A stretch of DNA of 64,000 nt, from positions 1 to 64,000 of the forward strand of contig JASANE010019192.1 of the NCBI GenBank assembly GCA_030248225.1, written 5' to 3'. Of this stretch, positions 21,853 to 31,654 are shown in pieces. Origin of the DNA: Trileptium ribeirensis. Lineage: Eukaryota; Nematoda; Enoplea; Enoplida; Thoracostomopsidae. The first letter of the stretch is position 1; the number at the start of each line of letters is the position of its first letter. A program made the position numbers and the translations under genes. The notes below the pieces were generated by a model. That model saw only the letters and a program-made list of their open reading frames with translations, was not told the DNA's origin and searched no databases.

Positions 21853-23965
21853 GTATTTATTATTAGATAAAAATATTCCTTCGTGTGTGGCTGATCACAG
21901 ATTTTATTAAATTCCTTGACACTAAGTGGAGAGGTCTTTATCTGTAATAAGTTTTGTCTCATAAATCGCATTGGGACGAAACGTTGGAGAAATCAAAAAT
22001 TTAAAAGAGTACAGCTTATGCGCGGTAAACTCATATATGTGACCGCGACGTTCCCATTTTTAGAGTTGGGCAATGGTCAGGCTTCAAAGCAAGCGGCAGG
22101 CCGGTCGGGGCCTCAACGGCCGGCTGCCTAAAAGCTTGTCTTATGATGATACGAATTTAATTTATATTCGTAAACGCATTTTCACCTTTTCTAATGTTCC
22201 CTTGATTTGCATATGAAACGTTTTGCGAGGCGTACATTGAAACTGCTAGTTTTGAATTCTACGAATAGGTAGCATAACTAGCAAGGCTGTGTTTTATAAT
22301 TAATGTTGCGCGACCGCTGGCTATGATGTCCATTGACACTAACATAATTAATCTAATGAAAACAATACAAGATGGTACCCGACGGTACAAAATCCTTGAT
22401 GGTGATTATATACATCAAAAATCTCTGGTAGTCTCGTTTTCGTTCAGTTGCTATACAGTGCAGCGAAAGGCATAGATCACGGCTCATGGCACATAACTGC
22501 TGATCAACGACTTCCCCGACCGTTAACGACAGATAATTATTAACAGCAGGAACACGGATGTATAAATTACTAAACAGCCGGCGGAACAATATTGCGGCCT
22601 ACGGCTTTCACGGTGGTTGGCCAAAACTAATTACGATTGAAAATTATTACTGAATGGTTTTCTGTCAATCGAAATTGTTCACAATTTTTAAGCAGCGCAC
22701 TTGTTTGTGATTGGAATTGGTTCATTTTGTGTCCACGAAAGTTCAGTGAAAGTCCGATATGGTGCAAAGATTTTCCGGTTTCGGTTGCAAACACTAAAAG
22801 GTATTTTATAGTATTGGTTTATGTTTGATGTCACTATTACATTAAATTTGTTCGCAAACAGCGATAATATGATTTGATGGCCATTTTGGAAACCGGTTTA
22901 CTACAAATTAAAAACATTCGAAGGCTATTAATGTCTGGCGGTACATTTTCATACCAATTTTCAGTGACCTAGAAATTGAACCAAATTGTTGAGCCAGTGT
23001 TTTTTTATAACGAGGGTTCATTATGTGCTTGGTCTTTACAAGGCACGATAGTCGATAGGGTCGTCTTATATTTACAATCGCAACTAGCTTTTTTCAAGTA
23101 ACTTTTCAAATGCTACGTACTTCATAATCCACTTCTTTTTGGCGGGATGAATATATCTTTTAGTCATCTAGCTTTGCGAACGTCTGAATTAACAACTTGT
23201 GTACAACATACCTGTTTTTCGGTTTTTTCTTTGTTGAATTCAAAAATACTTTAGAATAAAATTAAGCAATTCTGCTAAATGTGCGAGTAGCTAGGTGAAG
23301 CGCACAATCTGAAGACTGAAGATCATGCAGTTTTAAGGTGTCAATTGTTTGCTATTATTGGGGCAGTACTAAAACTATAATTGTTTTCTTAAAACTAATT
23401 GAAATGTTCAATTTTTATGGTGAATCAGGAGTGTCAAGATGCAATACGTGCGCCCTGGAAGTCATTGGGGCTACATTGTTGAATTAGTTTAGTTACGTTT
23501 GCAAGTGTATTTTTATGCCCATGCCAGACATTTAATGCTATCAAGAGATTATAAAAACCCGGGACAGCACAAGAGACTCCTGACAGACTGTAATTTCAAT
23601 AATCAATAAGTAGTGTAAACCTAGTGGGGGTCTATTTTTGTTTTGGTTGCCCTTTTTGAGGAGAGTCCCCTCTTATCGGGGGGGAGGCAAAGCGAATCCA
23701 TCCAATGAAATGTTAAGCGCATCACCTACTTTTTTATCCGGTCCTCTAAAAAGATTTTTCCCAGGAATAATCGTGTGACATTCTGGCAAGGCGTGTTCTT
23801 TACCCCATTACTTGAGACTATATGCTATCCTGAGCTTGGTTCTTCCTTTGGTTGCTATAGATTTCAACTTTATTCTCTATTGTGAGGATGTATGGATGCT
23901 TCCACCATTTTTGTAGACTAATCGGTGTTGGATATATTCACAACATTTTTTAGAGAGAGTACAGT

Positions 23966-24062
23966 GTTGCACGAACCTGCTGCGACGGCGAATTAATTTT
24001 GGATCATTTGGTTGGGAGCCTTGTGCGTTAGCCACTACGCTATTTAGGAGCAGTAGCTTGGT
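23966..24062 (-). repeat. tRNA-like segment on the minus strand, possible SINE head
   Basis: On the minus strand TAGCGTAGTGGCTAACGC (24042 to 24025) fits a polymerase III A box and GGTTCGTGCAAC (23977 to 23966) a B box. Spacing is about 50 bases. The acceptor arms do not pair well, so this is probably a SINE remnant. Confidence 0.4.
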
Positions 24063-24884
24063 TCCTTAATTAACCTCACAAAGTGAGCAAATAACGCATA
24101 TGCAAACGTACGCTGTACAACAAATTTGGCTAACGCAACGTATACAATCACAAACGCGTGACTATATGAGCGAAAGTGTTAAATATTAAAGTGTTAATTT
24201 TTCAAATTTCCGTATAGTTGTAGCTCGTTTGAATTTATGGCGACTTACAACTCTTATTTTACTACCTTATCTTAGTTGGTTACCTTGCTATTGGGAAACA
24301 ATAATTGGTTGTTCATATGGAATAGCCATATAAATAATTTCAAATGTCTGTAGACTAAAGACCAAATGGCGATTGATTTATCTACGAACCATCGTCAAAT
24401 TTTGATGCTACGGGCCATAAGTTTATAAACAGTAAGATGGGCGTTTTATATTTGCAATGTTATAGCAAGATGATATTTTTGCCACTGAAGCATGGAGCAG
24501 TCATTTGCTTAGCGAATACCAGAAAAGCACAATGTTTCTCTGCTGACATAATTTTATAAACACGCAGTTTGAAGTTTTCTGGCTTGCCGTCTTGCGTTCA
24601 AGTGGTCAAACAGCAACCTGACCATCCGCACCTTTTCAAAGTATGCCTGGCATCTCACTCGCTGGCAAAATCACCAATGCCTCAGCAATTACCAAAACTA
24701 TGCAATATTACTGAAATGAAAAGATTTCCTTTTCGCCGATCCATGCCGGAGGATGACCCTAAATATTAACTACTGCAATCTAGGGCACGTGAATTAAACA
24801 ACGAACTTCGAAATACTAATAACCACTACGCTTTTGTTAACAAAATCCCGTATATTCACAGGATGCCAACAATAAAATCGTTCT

Positions 24885-25430
24885 TTTAGTTGACTGTCTG
24901 TGCCATCATCGCTTTGGTTAAGACTTGGTTAACCGAATCCGTGGCAAACTCTTCATTCGGTACTCCGTATTCAGCTCATAGAAAAGACAAGGTTTCCTCC
25001 AAAGGAGGCGTAGCGCTCTTTCTGAAATCTAGCTTTAAATTTTTAACAGTGAGGTATGACGACTAGCTAGTTGGCGTTGAAGCGATTACTACTGACATTT
25101 CCTGTTACGCAACGCATTTTTTGTTTCTGTCGTCCACTCAACGCAAGGTTAGACTACACAGAGTCTATGATTCGCTATATCGTGAAAATTTGGGAAGTTT
25201 CACGGCTCATATCTATCGGAGACGATATCAATTTTGCTTTTATTAAATAAGGCGTTGAGCTAACCAATGACTACACGTGCCTTGTTGACGGTATTGTCCA
25301 AAGTGGTTTGACGCAATGCATTCGCGTAAAGAGCGGATTCACCTCCGTGAAAAGTCGTGATAATACACTATTTCTTTTGTTACTTCATGTGCCAAGCATA
25401 GAACCAGGCCAACCATTTGTCACGTTACAT
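24885..25430 (+). pseudogene. Degraded LINE endonuclease domain
   Basis: Translation in one frame gives VKTWLTESVANSSFGTPYS followed by AHRKDKVSSKGGVALFLKSS. This is the ETWL ... Y..HR.DR...GGVA pattern of the apurinic-like endonuclease of CR1/jockey-type LINEs. Further on, after a frame change, SIGDDINFAF and then VDGIVQSGLTQCIRVKSGFT match the GDFN and GL.Q.V..PT segments of the same domain. Stops and frameshifts break it several times and no reverse transcriptase follows in place. Confidence 0.6.
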
Positions 25431-25603
25431 TGCTATGCATTTTAATTTAGCTGGTAGTGTGGGAGGATTTGAGGCAAGGTCGATTTCATCATTTTTAAAT
25501 GAGGTAAAGCTGAATGACTTCAGAATACTTGTATCCAGCTGAATCGATTGGAACCAAAATCAGCTCAGTATCTTCAAAATGACCAAATTCGGGCTGGGGG
25601 ATA

Positions 25604-25821
25604 ATGGAAACATTAACAGCCTTTTTAAATACTACTAGAAACGGTTTCGGCCATTTGCCGCTGGGTAAAGTTGCAGCGATAATAAACTCTAATTCATTCA
25701 ACCACAAAGTGAATTTTATTTTCGGAACCAAAAATCCACATGTTAAACAACTTGTTTTCCACTCGACGAACCATCGTGATTTAGCAGTAGAAAACGATCT
25801 ACGAATGGGAAGCGCTATTGT
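25604..25821 (+). pseudogene. Fragment upstream of the RTE insertion, possibly the N-terminal part of a LINE ORF1
   Basis: A frame starting METLTAFLNTT runs to the inserted RTE element and ends in DLRMGSAIV. The same residues, MGSTIV, restart in the same frame on the far side at 26765, as expected if the insertion duplicated its target site. The stretch itself matches no family that I recognise. It may be the start of the ORF1 that continues at 26765, or unrelated host sequence. Confidence 0.35.
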
Positions 25822-26763
25822 CTTCTTCTTCTTTTCCTTCAGCCATTATCCCACTTGGAGGCGGGGTCGGCTCTAATGGATCGAGTTCGCCATCTTAGTC
25901 TGTCATGAGCTTGGTCGGCATGCAGTTGTGAAGCGGCCAGGTCTGCATGTAGTGTGTCGACCCATCGTTGTTTTGGCCTGCCTTTGGGTCGTTTACCATC
26001 CACCTCGATGTTGTGGCCGATGTGCGCCAAAGAGACAACGTTGGACCTCAGTACGTGTCCGTACCATCATAGGCGATTTTCGCGCATTTTTTCGCAGATT
26101 GGGGCCACTCCATAACGCGTGCGGCTGTCAATATTGCGGACATGATCGTATCGTGATATTCTGCTACACCATCTCAACATTTTGTTTCCATGACGAAGAA
26201 CCTGCTCTCGATTTCTTTTGTGATCGGCCAGCACTCGGAGCCGTAAAGGGCAGCAGGCCGCACGATGTTGCGATATACTGATTTCAGACGGTTTGTGATG
26301 TGCCTGTCACAAAGTACGCCGGTTGCTGATGGCCATTTGAGCCACGCTGCGTTGATACGTGCAGTGCTTTCATGATGTATGCTGCCATCGGCTGATAAAG
26401 ACGAGCCTAGATATTTGAAATGTTGGGTACGCGGCAGCTCGACACCATTTATGATAATTGATTGCTCATTATTGTTGTCAGTTGTTAGGTACTCAGTTTT
26501 TGACACATTAAGACGTAGGCCATGTTGGGCTAGGCGGTCGTGCCATGTCAGAGTTAGTGCTTGTAAGTCATTTCTATCTTTTGTGGCCAAAAGAACGTCG
26601 TCAGCATAGAGCGGTGTGTAAGGTGCCGGGCGCTGGATGTCTCGAGTAATTGCGTCCATCACAATTATAAACAACAGCGGTGATAGTGCTGAACCTTGAT
26701 AAACCCCGACTGTGATTTGTAGCGGACTTGATATTCCAGCGATACTCCTCACCCGACTTGTAA
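25822..26763 (-). mobile_element. 5'-truncated RTE-like non-LTR retrotransposon fragment (reverse transcriptase 3' half)
   Basis: On the minus strand a frame entering at 26763 reads through GVYQGSALSPLLF and the catalytic YADDVLL (reverse transcriptase boxes B and C), then NVSKTEYL, FKYLGSSLSADGSI and RNIVRPAALYGSECWPI. After a frame change near 26174 it continues to KRPKGRPKQRWVDTLH and ends SKWDNG just before a GAA-rich tail at 25822-25840. This is the usual C-terminal part of RTE-like elements. It is flanked by AATGGGAAGC(G/A)CTATTGT at 25804-25821 and 26764-26781, an 18-bp target duplication. It is truncated at its 5' end and frameshifted, hence dead. Confidence 0.88.
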
Positions 26764-26764
26764 A

Positions 26765-27543
26765 ATGGGAAGCACTATTGTAAGAGTGAAAAAAAGTGTA
26801 TACTCCCCCCCCCCCGAGGGGAAGAAAAGAGTAAATGTTAGACTTAGTAATAAACATTTCTTGATAACCGAAAATGAAGTAATAAATTTCCTTAAGCAAC
26901 ATAATATGGAACCAATAAAACCACAACGTTTCACAACATTCCACGAATGTCCGTCAGCGCACGACGGAAGCCGCCTGTTCACAGTAGAAACCGATGCGGA
27001 CTGCGAAATTCCGGGTTGGATTATGGGACTTTTCCGTGATACTGAAATTGCCGTAAAGCTATGGTATCCCGGTATTGCATGGTGATGCGGCAAGTGTTTC
27101 CAGAAAGGACACAAAGATCGGGACCGCCCCGGCAGCGGTACTGTTACGTCACCCTCAATACTCTAATACATCATCAACTAGCGTTAATGAATAATGAAAC
27201 TACTCTAGCTGAATCTATTCTCGAAGCACCCAATAATCATTCGACGGACGCTCAAGCAATTAAGCATACTTGTAGGCGATTATCCAGGCGCTCGAAAACA
27301 GTAAATATAAGGATACTATATAATTTGTTGTGGGTGGCAAATGTGGCGAAATTTGAACAGAATCATGATTTAGCTAGACATTTATTAAACACAACTGGAA
27401 CTAGGTTAGTGGAGGTTGAAACAGGGCCGTCTGTGTGGAGTACAGGACTCTTCATGTCAAATCTAGGCGTTTGTCATAAACCAAATTTTTGGCTGAATGG
27501 TTGTCGTAATATGTTTGGCGATATGCTTTGTTTATTACGATAA
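26765..27543 (+). pseudogene. LINE ORF1 with zinc-knuckle remnant and NADAR (YbiA-like) domain
   Basis: The first part (26765-27085) ends in WYPGIAW followed by a stop and then CGKCFQKGHKDRDR, a CCHC zinc knuckle with its last Cys replaced. In the next frame (27061-27543) a domain of about 120 residues ends NVAKFEQNHDLARHLLNTTG, then LVEVETGPSVWSTGL and LNGCRNMFGDMLCLLR. This fits the NADAR/DUF1768 pattern of KF.QN..L...LL.T, LVE, W..GL and G.N..G..L..LR. NADAR proteins act as N-glycosidases on ADP-ribose-type substrates, and some reverse ADP-ribosylation of guanine in DNA. The position directly before an ORF2 endonuclease start (27728) makes this the ORF1 of a plus-strand LINE. A stop near 27083 and a frame change break it. 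Confidence 0.7.
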
Positions 27544-27727
27544 CATTTAATGGGACGGCAATCTTTTAGTGGTTTGGCAAATGACGCTTTCATGCAGCAT
27601 CTTAATGACAATTATTTGCGGCCAAGGTGCGACTCAGTTGATAGTGGCACCAAAAAGCGGCGGAAATCTATGACTAATGACAGTTGAAGTGGTCTATATA
27701 GCTGGTAGGGTTCATGATTTAATCAAT

Positions 27728-28000
27728 GAACGGGAGTGTTCAGTGTTTCTCTCTTGCAACTTTAAATTGTAGAGGAATTAAAAATTTTAGGAGTGTCCAT
27801 AGTTTATCAAAAGGTCAAAGATCTAGACGTTGTCTGTTTACAGGAAACTCATTTCAAGAATAACATTGAGTCTGAGCTTTTTGATAGAATTTTTAAGGAT
27901 ACTTTCCTGATTTTTCACACATACACGACCGAAAATTATAAAACAGGAGTACGCTTCTCTCCTCAGTCGGTCATAAAAGTTACCTTTTTTATTCCCTGAA
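27728..28000 (+). pseudogene. Start of LINE ORF2: apurinic-like endonuclease, truncated
   Basis: From ATG 27728 the frame reads SLATLNCRGIKNFRSVHSL, the first motif of LINE endonucleases (N.RGI). A frameshift near 27808 then leads into KVKDLDVVCLQETHFK, the second motif with the catalytic Glu. Similarity fades by about 27960, so only the N-terminal 80 or so residues remain. Together with the preceding NADAR-bearing ORF1 it forms one truncated plus-strand LINE. Confidence 0.8.
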
Positions 28001-28750
28001 ACTAGTCTGTGTAACTTGGTTGTAGTTCACACAATATGCTATCCGTTTTAAGAATTTAATTTTGTTGTAATTAAGTAGGTATTTTTGTAGCTTATTCCTG
28101 CCTTGTTGTTTTCGCTATTAGTAATAGCTTAAGAATTAACAAAAATTTAAACTGAAACGGAAAAAACAGAAAAATTTCGTAGGCGGCCAAACTTTTGATA
28201 ACCCTCCTTCTAGGCCTACCCTGTTCCCGGCAGGACCATTTAACCCCTAAGTCACAGCCAGGCTACTATGATTTTTAAACCATCTGCGTCGTTTGTTATA
28301 CTGAACTACACTCAAACATTTTCGATAAAGCTACTGTCTCTTTCAACTAGTAATCTCTTACCGCGACAGTTGTCAACATTGTTAACACTCGCCAATTTTT
28401 TTTACACTTTTTTGGTCATGAAATATTGTTCCATTTATCCAAGAATAAATTTATTAGCATAATCGTATTTATCTTTTCACTGCTACTGTAAGAAACATGT
28501 AACCGCTAAATTTATACACATAAACACATAGATATGTAGATATATATAGAGTTATTTATATCTATATACATGCTGTAACAAATTGCGTGCGTTGTGTGCT
28601 GAGAAAAAATGTCAGTTTAACCATATAGAGTTATGTGGTTTAAAATTTGTAGGTGGAAAGCACTATGGACTGGTGACAATAGCAGCAGGGAAGATCTGTG
28701 TTCCTATAGATGATATAATTTTCCTGCAATTCATCGTGGAGTATACAATC
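28001..28750. other. Intergenic sequence, nothing beyond a SINE-like piece
   Basis: AT-rich sequence. The SINE candidate at 28190-28270 is listed separately. No gene is supported. Confidence 0.5.
28190..28270 (-). repeat. tRNA-derived SINE head candidate
   Basis: The minus strand reads GTAGCCTGGCTGTGACTTAG followed by GGGTTAAATGGTCCTGCC, resembling an A box (TGACTTAGGGGTTAAATG), then a degenerate B-box-like GGGTTATCAAAAG about 40 bases on. It lies immediately downstream of the LINE remnant. Confidence 0.4.
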
Positions 28751-28754
28751 CATC

Positions 28755-29157
28755 ATACATGGACGGATATTCGAGGTCGCAGGTGTCGCAGCCGTGTTCC
28801 GGCAAAGAGGGTGAGGCCTTTGGGTTGCTAGGGAGTTCTGGGAGGACGGCGCAGGGATGGGGCTATGGCCATGGGCGCTGCTAAACGTACCTCGGGTCCC
28901 GCGCCTCACGTGCCTTGAATGACCTGTCAGACGGAACGTAGTTGGTCCCTCGGGGGGGTGGGGAGGGGGTAGGTGAGACTCATGCTGTGAGCGGGAAGGG
29001 GGTGGGGATAGCAGGAGTGCCGTCCCGATGGTGGGGGATGGAAGGGCACCAGGGCCCAGGGCGTCATCACTCCGCGCCGATGTGCTTCGATGCATAAGTG
29101 GGGTGACCAACCTAAGAGCATGTATGCTGGGGTGACCAACCTAAGAGCATGTATGCA
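28755..29157. repeat. GC-rich block ending in a 29-bp tandem duplication
   Basis: About 350 bases of strongly GC-rich, G-on-plus sequence stand out from the AT-rich surroundings. It ends with two identical copies of a 29-bp unit starting GGGGTGACCAACCTAAGAGC at 29100 and 29129. Its minus-strand frames are Pro-, Ser- and His-rich and may be biased by composition. It may be an old retroelement 3' end, but no terminus or domain is recognised. Confidence 0.45.
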
Positions 29158-31136
29158 TTAATGTGTTAGTATTGCGTCGCTAAACCCAAACCCATATCGC
29201 GCAATATTTCATTTTCCCATTTTGTGATGTAAAGGGGCGGTTAAGCAGTCTTCCGCCCAACTTCGAAATTTTCTGTAACCCTGTAACAACGCGTTTTACA
29301 CTGGAACATTTTGTCCAAAATTTGACATCAAAGTTTGAGTTCAAATTTTCATCAAAATTTAACCAAATTTTGAGCTCGAATTTGAGCCAAAAAGTTCGAC
29401 GAGTGAACCCAGCTTTAGGAATGGTTGTCCTGTACTACGGATATACTGTCAGTCTGCATCAGATAGTTACATTGATTTACTTATATAGAAATATATTACA
29501 AAACTAGACATTTCATGCTCTTAAGTAAACGGTTTGAGGTTTATATGGATGGGAAATACATTTGTTTCCCTTTTTGAACCTGAGTGTCTGAGAACGGCTA
29601 CTATTTATGGAATGCCTATTGGTGCTGTTACCAAGTTCGCTTTACAGTACAGCATAACTTGGCCCATTCCACTGACAATATAGTTATCATGCGCTAATAT
29701 AGAAGATTAGAGTGCAGTGTTTCGCCAAATACAAAATTGAGAGTTGTGTTATGGCGTTCATTTGTCTACACTTAATACATCTGAAAGTGTGTTTTACAGT
29801 AGCCGGCAATTATACGGCACTTTGGTGTAAGCTTGCAGCTTGATCATCCGCTGCCAAACTATAGCCTAAGCTTCTGTGGGTTGTTGGTCAACGGCTGTAA
29901 AATTGAATTCTGTTTGTCCATTGCCGACGGGCGGCCGTGGATTATTCCGGTCGTTTAGCAGCCGCGATAGCATAACTATAAGAATTAGAAATGGTGTAGA
30001 TAATTTCTTAAAGAGGTTGTCTATCACGACTTAGCCACTTTATATATCCCAGATGGCGTATTGTCATATGTGTCTCAATAGGGTGCGCCCTTAAGGGTCG
30101 GACCTGCTTAAGCCGTATATTCCTCCCCTGGAAGCTCCACATCCCTTTGGCCCTTCAGCACGAGTAAAAGGCGCGCGGAATTTTTTTACCGACACTGAGT
30201 TGGTAAAAACTGGGTGGAAAGTGGAAAAAATTGGTGTAAAATTGGTAAAAATATTAAAATTTTAGGAAAAATTTATCGCAAATTAGCAAAAATGGGTAGA
30301 TTTTGAGTTCCTTAAAATTTCGAAAAATTTACTTTCCCCTCCCGAAACCAGCTACCATCCCCCAAGCCGACTGGCGTTCGCCACATATGGCACATTGTGT
30401 TTTTATTTTCTGTTATATTAATGCAGAGCTAAACTTAAAATGACCCCACAGACCAACCTATTTTGTTTTTTGAAAAAAATTGAATTTCCGAACATTTTCT
30501 TGTCGGTCGAAAAAGCCCATTTCTATTCGCAAACATCACATTTTCGAATTCATTGTGAATTCAAATCTCGCAAAAATTTGTTCGCGAACATTGATTCATA
30601 AATAATAGTAACGGTTTCATTTGTGACGTCACAGTTAAATAATAGCGAACACATTAAATCACATTAAATTTGTTCACGAACAGAAACGAATCCGAATTCA
30701 AAGCTATGAAATGTTGAACTGTCGTCATCTAATTGAAAATCGCTAAGTATTGGCTAGCAGTGAACCAAATCGGTTTTCTATTTTTTCCGTAACAATGGAT
30801 GTGGATTCCGCATCGGGTTTTGAAAAATAGGATGGTTAGTTGGGTCACATTAAGTTTAGTTGCGTATAATACGAAAGCATGCCGTTGTATATTTAGTTGC
30901 AACATTAATTCCCTGTTGTTACATCATGTGAAGTCCGTTCATCCACAGCGCTTGTTCGTCCAAAGAATTTTATTAACGTTGGGTTTACCCTGGGCATTAA
31001 TACCAACAAATAATTGTTCCTCTGTTGCTACGTAAACTTTGAGTGAAATATACAACTGTTGTATCAGTCTATGATTATTCAGTTGTTGAATAAACTAGAA
31101 ACACGTATGGGATAAGATATAAAGGGTGATCCAGCA
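29158..31136. other. Intergenic sequence left of the Polinton
   Basis: No gene is recognised. Repeated TTTGAGTTCAAATTTT-like words occur at 29330-29400, a dispersed-repeat copy at about 30110-30360, and TTTGTTCGCGAACA/TTTGTTCACGAACA words at 30578 and 30668 that may mark a small MITE. Confidence 0.5.
30110..30360 (+). repeat. Copy of a dispersed GCGCGCGGAAATTTT-type repeat
   Basis: AAAGGCGCGCGGAATTTTTT near 30170 is followed by GGTAAAAACTGGGTGGAAAG and further AAAATTGGTAAAAAT blocks, then TTGAGTTCCTTAAAATTTC. The same sequence of elements occurs at 52080-52220 and inverted at 4130-4320. Confidence 0.55.
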
Positions 31137-31221
31137 GTAGGAAAAATACGGGTTCCGGGGGGCTTGATTAATGACCTGTCAAATTTTTAGGAGAAATAAT
31201 GATTACCCCGGGTCACGTGAC
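31137..31221 (+). repeat. Polinton left terminal inverted repeat
   Basis: This stretch matches the reverse complement of 51265-51353. Shared blocks are GTAGGAAAAATACGGGTT, CTTGATTAATGACCTGTCAA, TTTAGGAGAAATAATGATTA and CCCCGGGTCACGTGAC. It ends in a palindromic GTCACGTGAC. Confidence 0.92.
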
Positions 31222-31654
31222 CTGTCAAAAATGATTAATTACCGTAAATACATATACATATATACGTAATACATATAATAATAGTCCCCCTCCGCCCACG
31301 CATTTATATAATAAATAATGATACACCTTCGTCCACGCATATATGTTCATATACTCTACTATCCACAATATAATATAACATTGATGACTCATCACTTTGG
31401 AATGCTCTAGAAGCTTCTATTGGCACAATTCCAATAATACATCCAATCAACGTCAGCAGAGAATACATGAATAGGTTATAAAAGTCTGTGTAATTTAAAT
31501 TTTCAATCAGTTTGCAATGGCTTTCGTTTCTGAAATGGTGGGTTTTGTGTTTTCGCTGCTCTCCAAACCACTTTGGTTTTTTTGAGAGCTATCAAATTAC
31601 TTCACGTCGCAGCATGGGGACCCTGCTGTATTCCTCAATCACGGCAGGTGCCAG
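31222..31654 (+). promoter_or_regulatory. Left leader of the Polinton with a motif variant and TATA-like box
   Basis: No open frame matches a known protein here. ACATGAATAGG at 31466-31476, one base off the motif seen before other genes of the element, is followed at once by TTATAAAAG and, 40 bases after the motif, by an ATG at 31517 that opens only a 22-codon frame. The polymerase reading frame becomes recognisable from about 31655, so the true start was probably lost by frameshift. Confidence 0.45.

Larger units (their letters stand above)
21005..24880. other. Intergenic sequence with SINE-like remnants, no gene
   Basis: No coding region is supported. Two tRNA-like boxes are listed separately (21786-21852 and 23966-24062). 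The rest is AT-rich unique-looking sequence with short spurious frames. Confidence 0.5.

Noticed and set aside
26174..26944. Minus-strand frame of 256 codons taken as one protein
   Set aside because: Only the part up to 26763 is retrotransposon. The first 60 codons lie beyond the target duplication in unrelated sequence and are an accidental extension.
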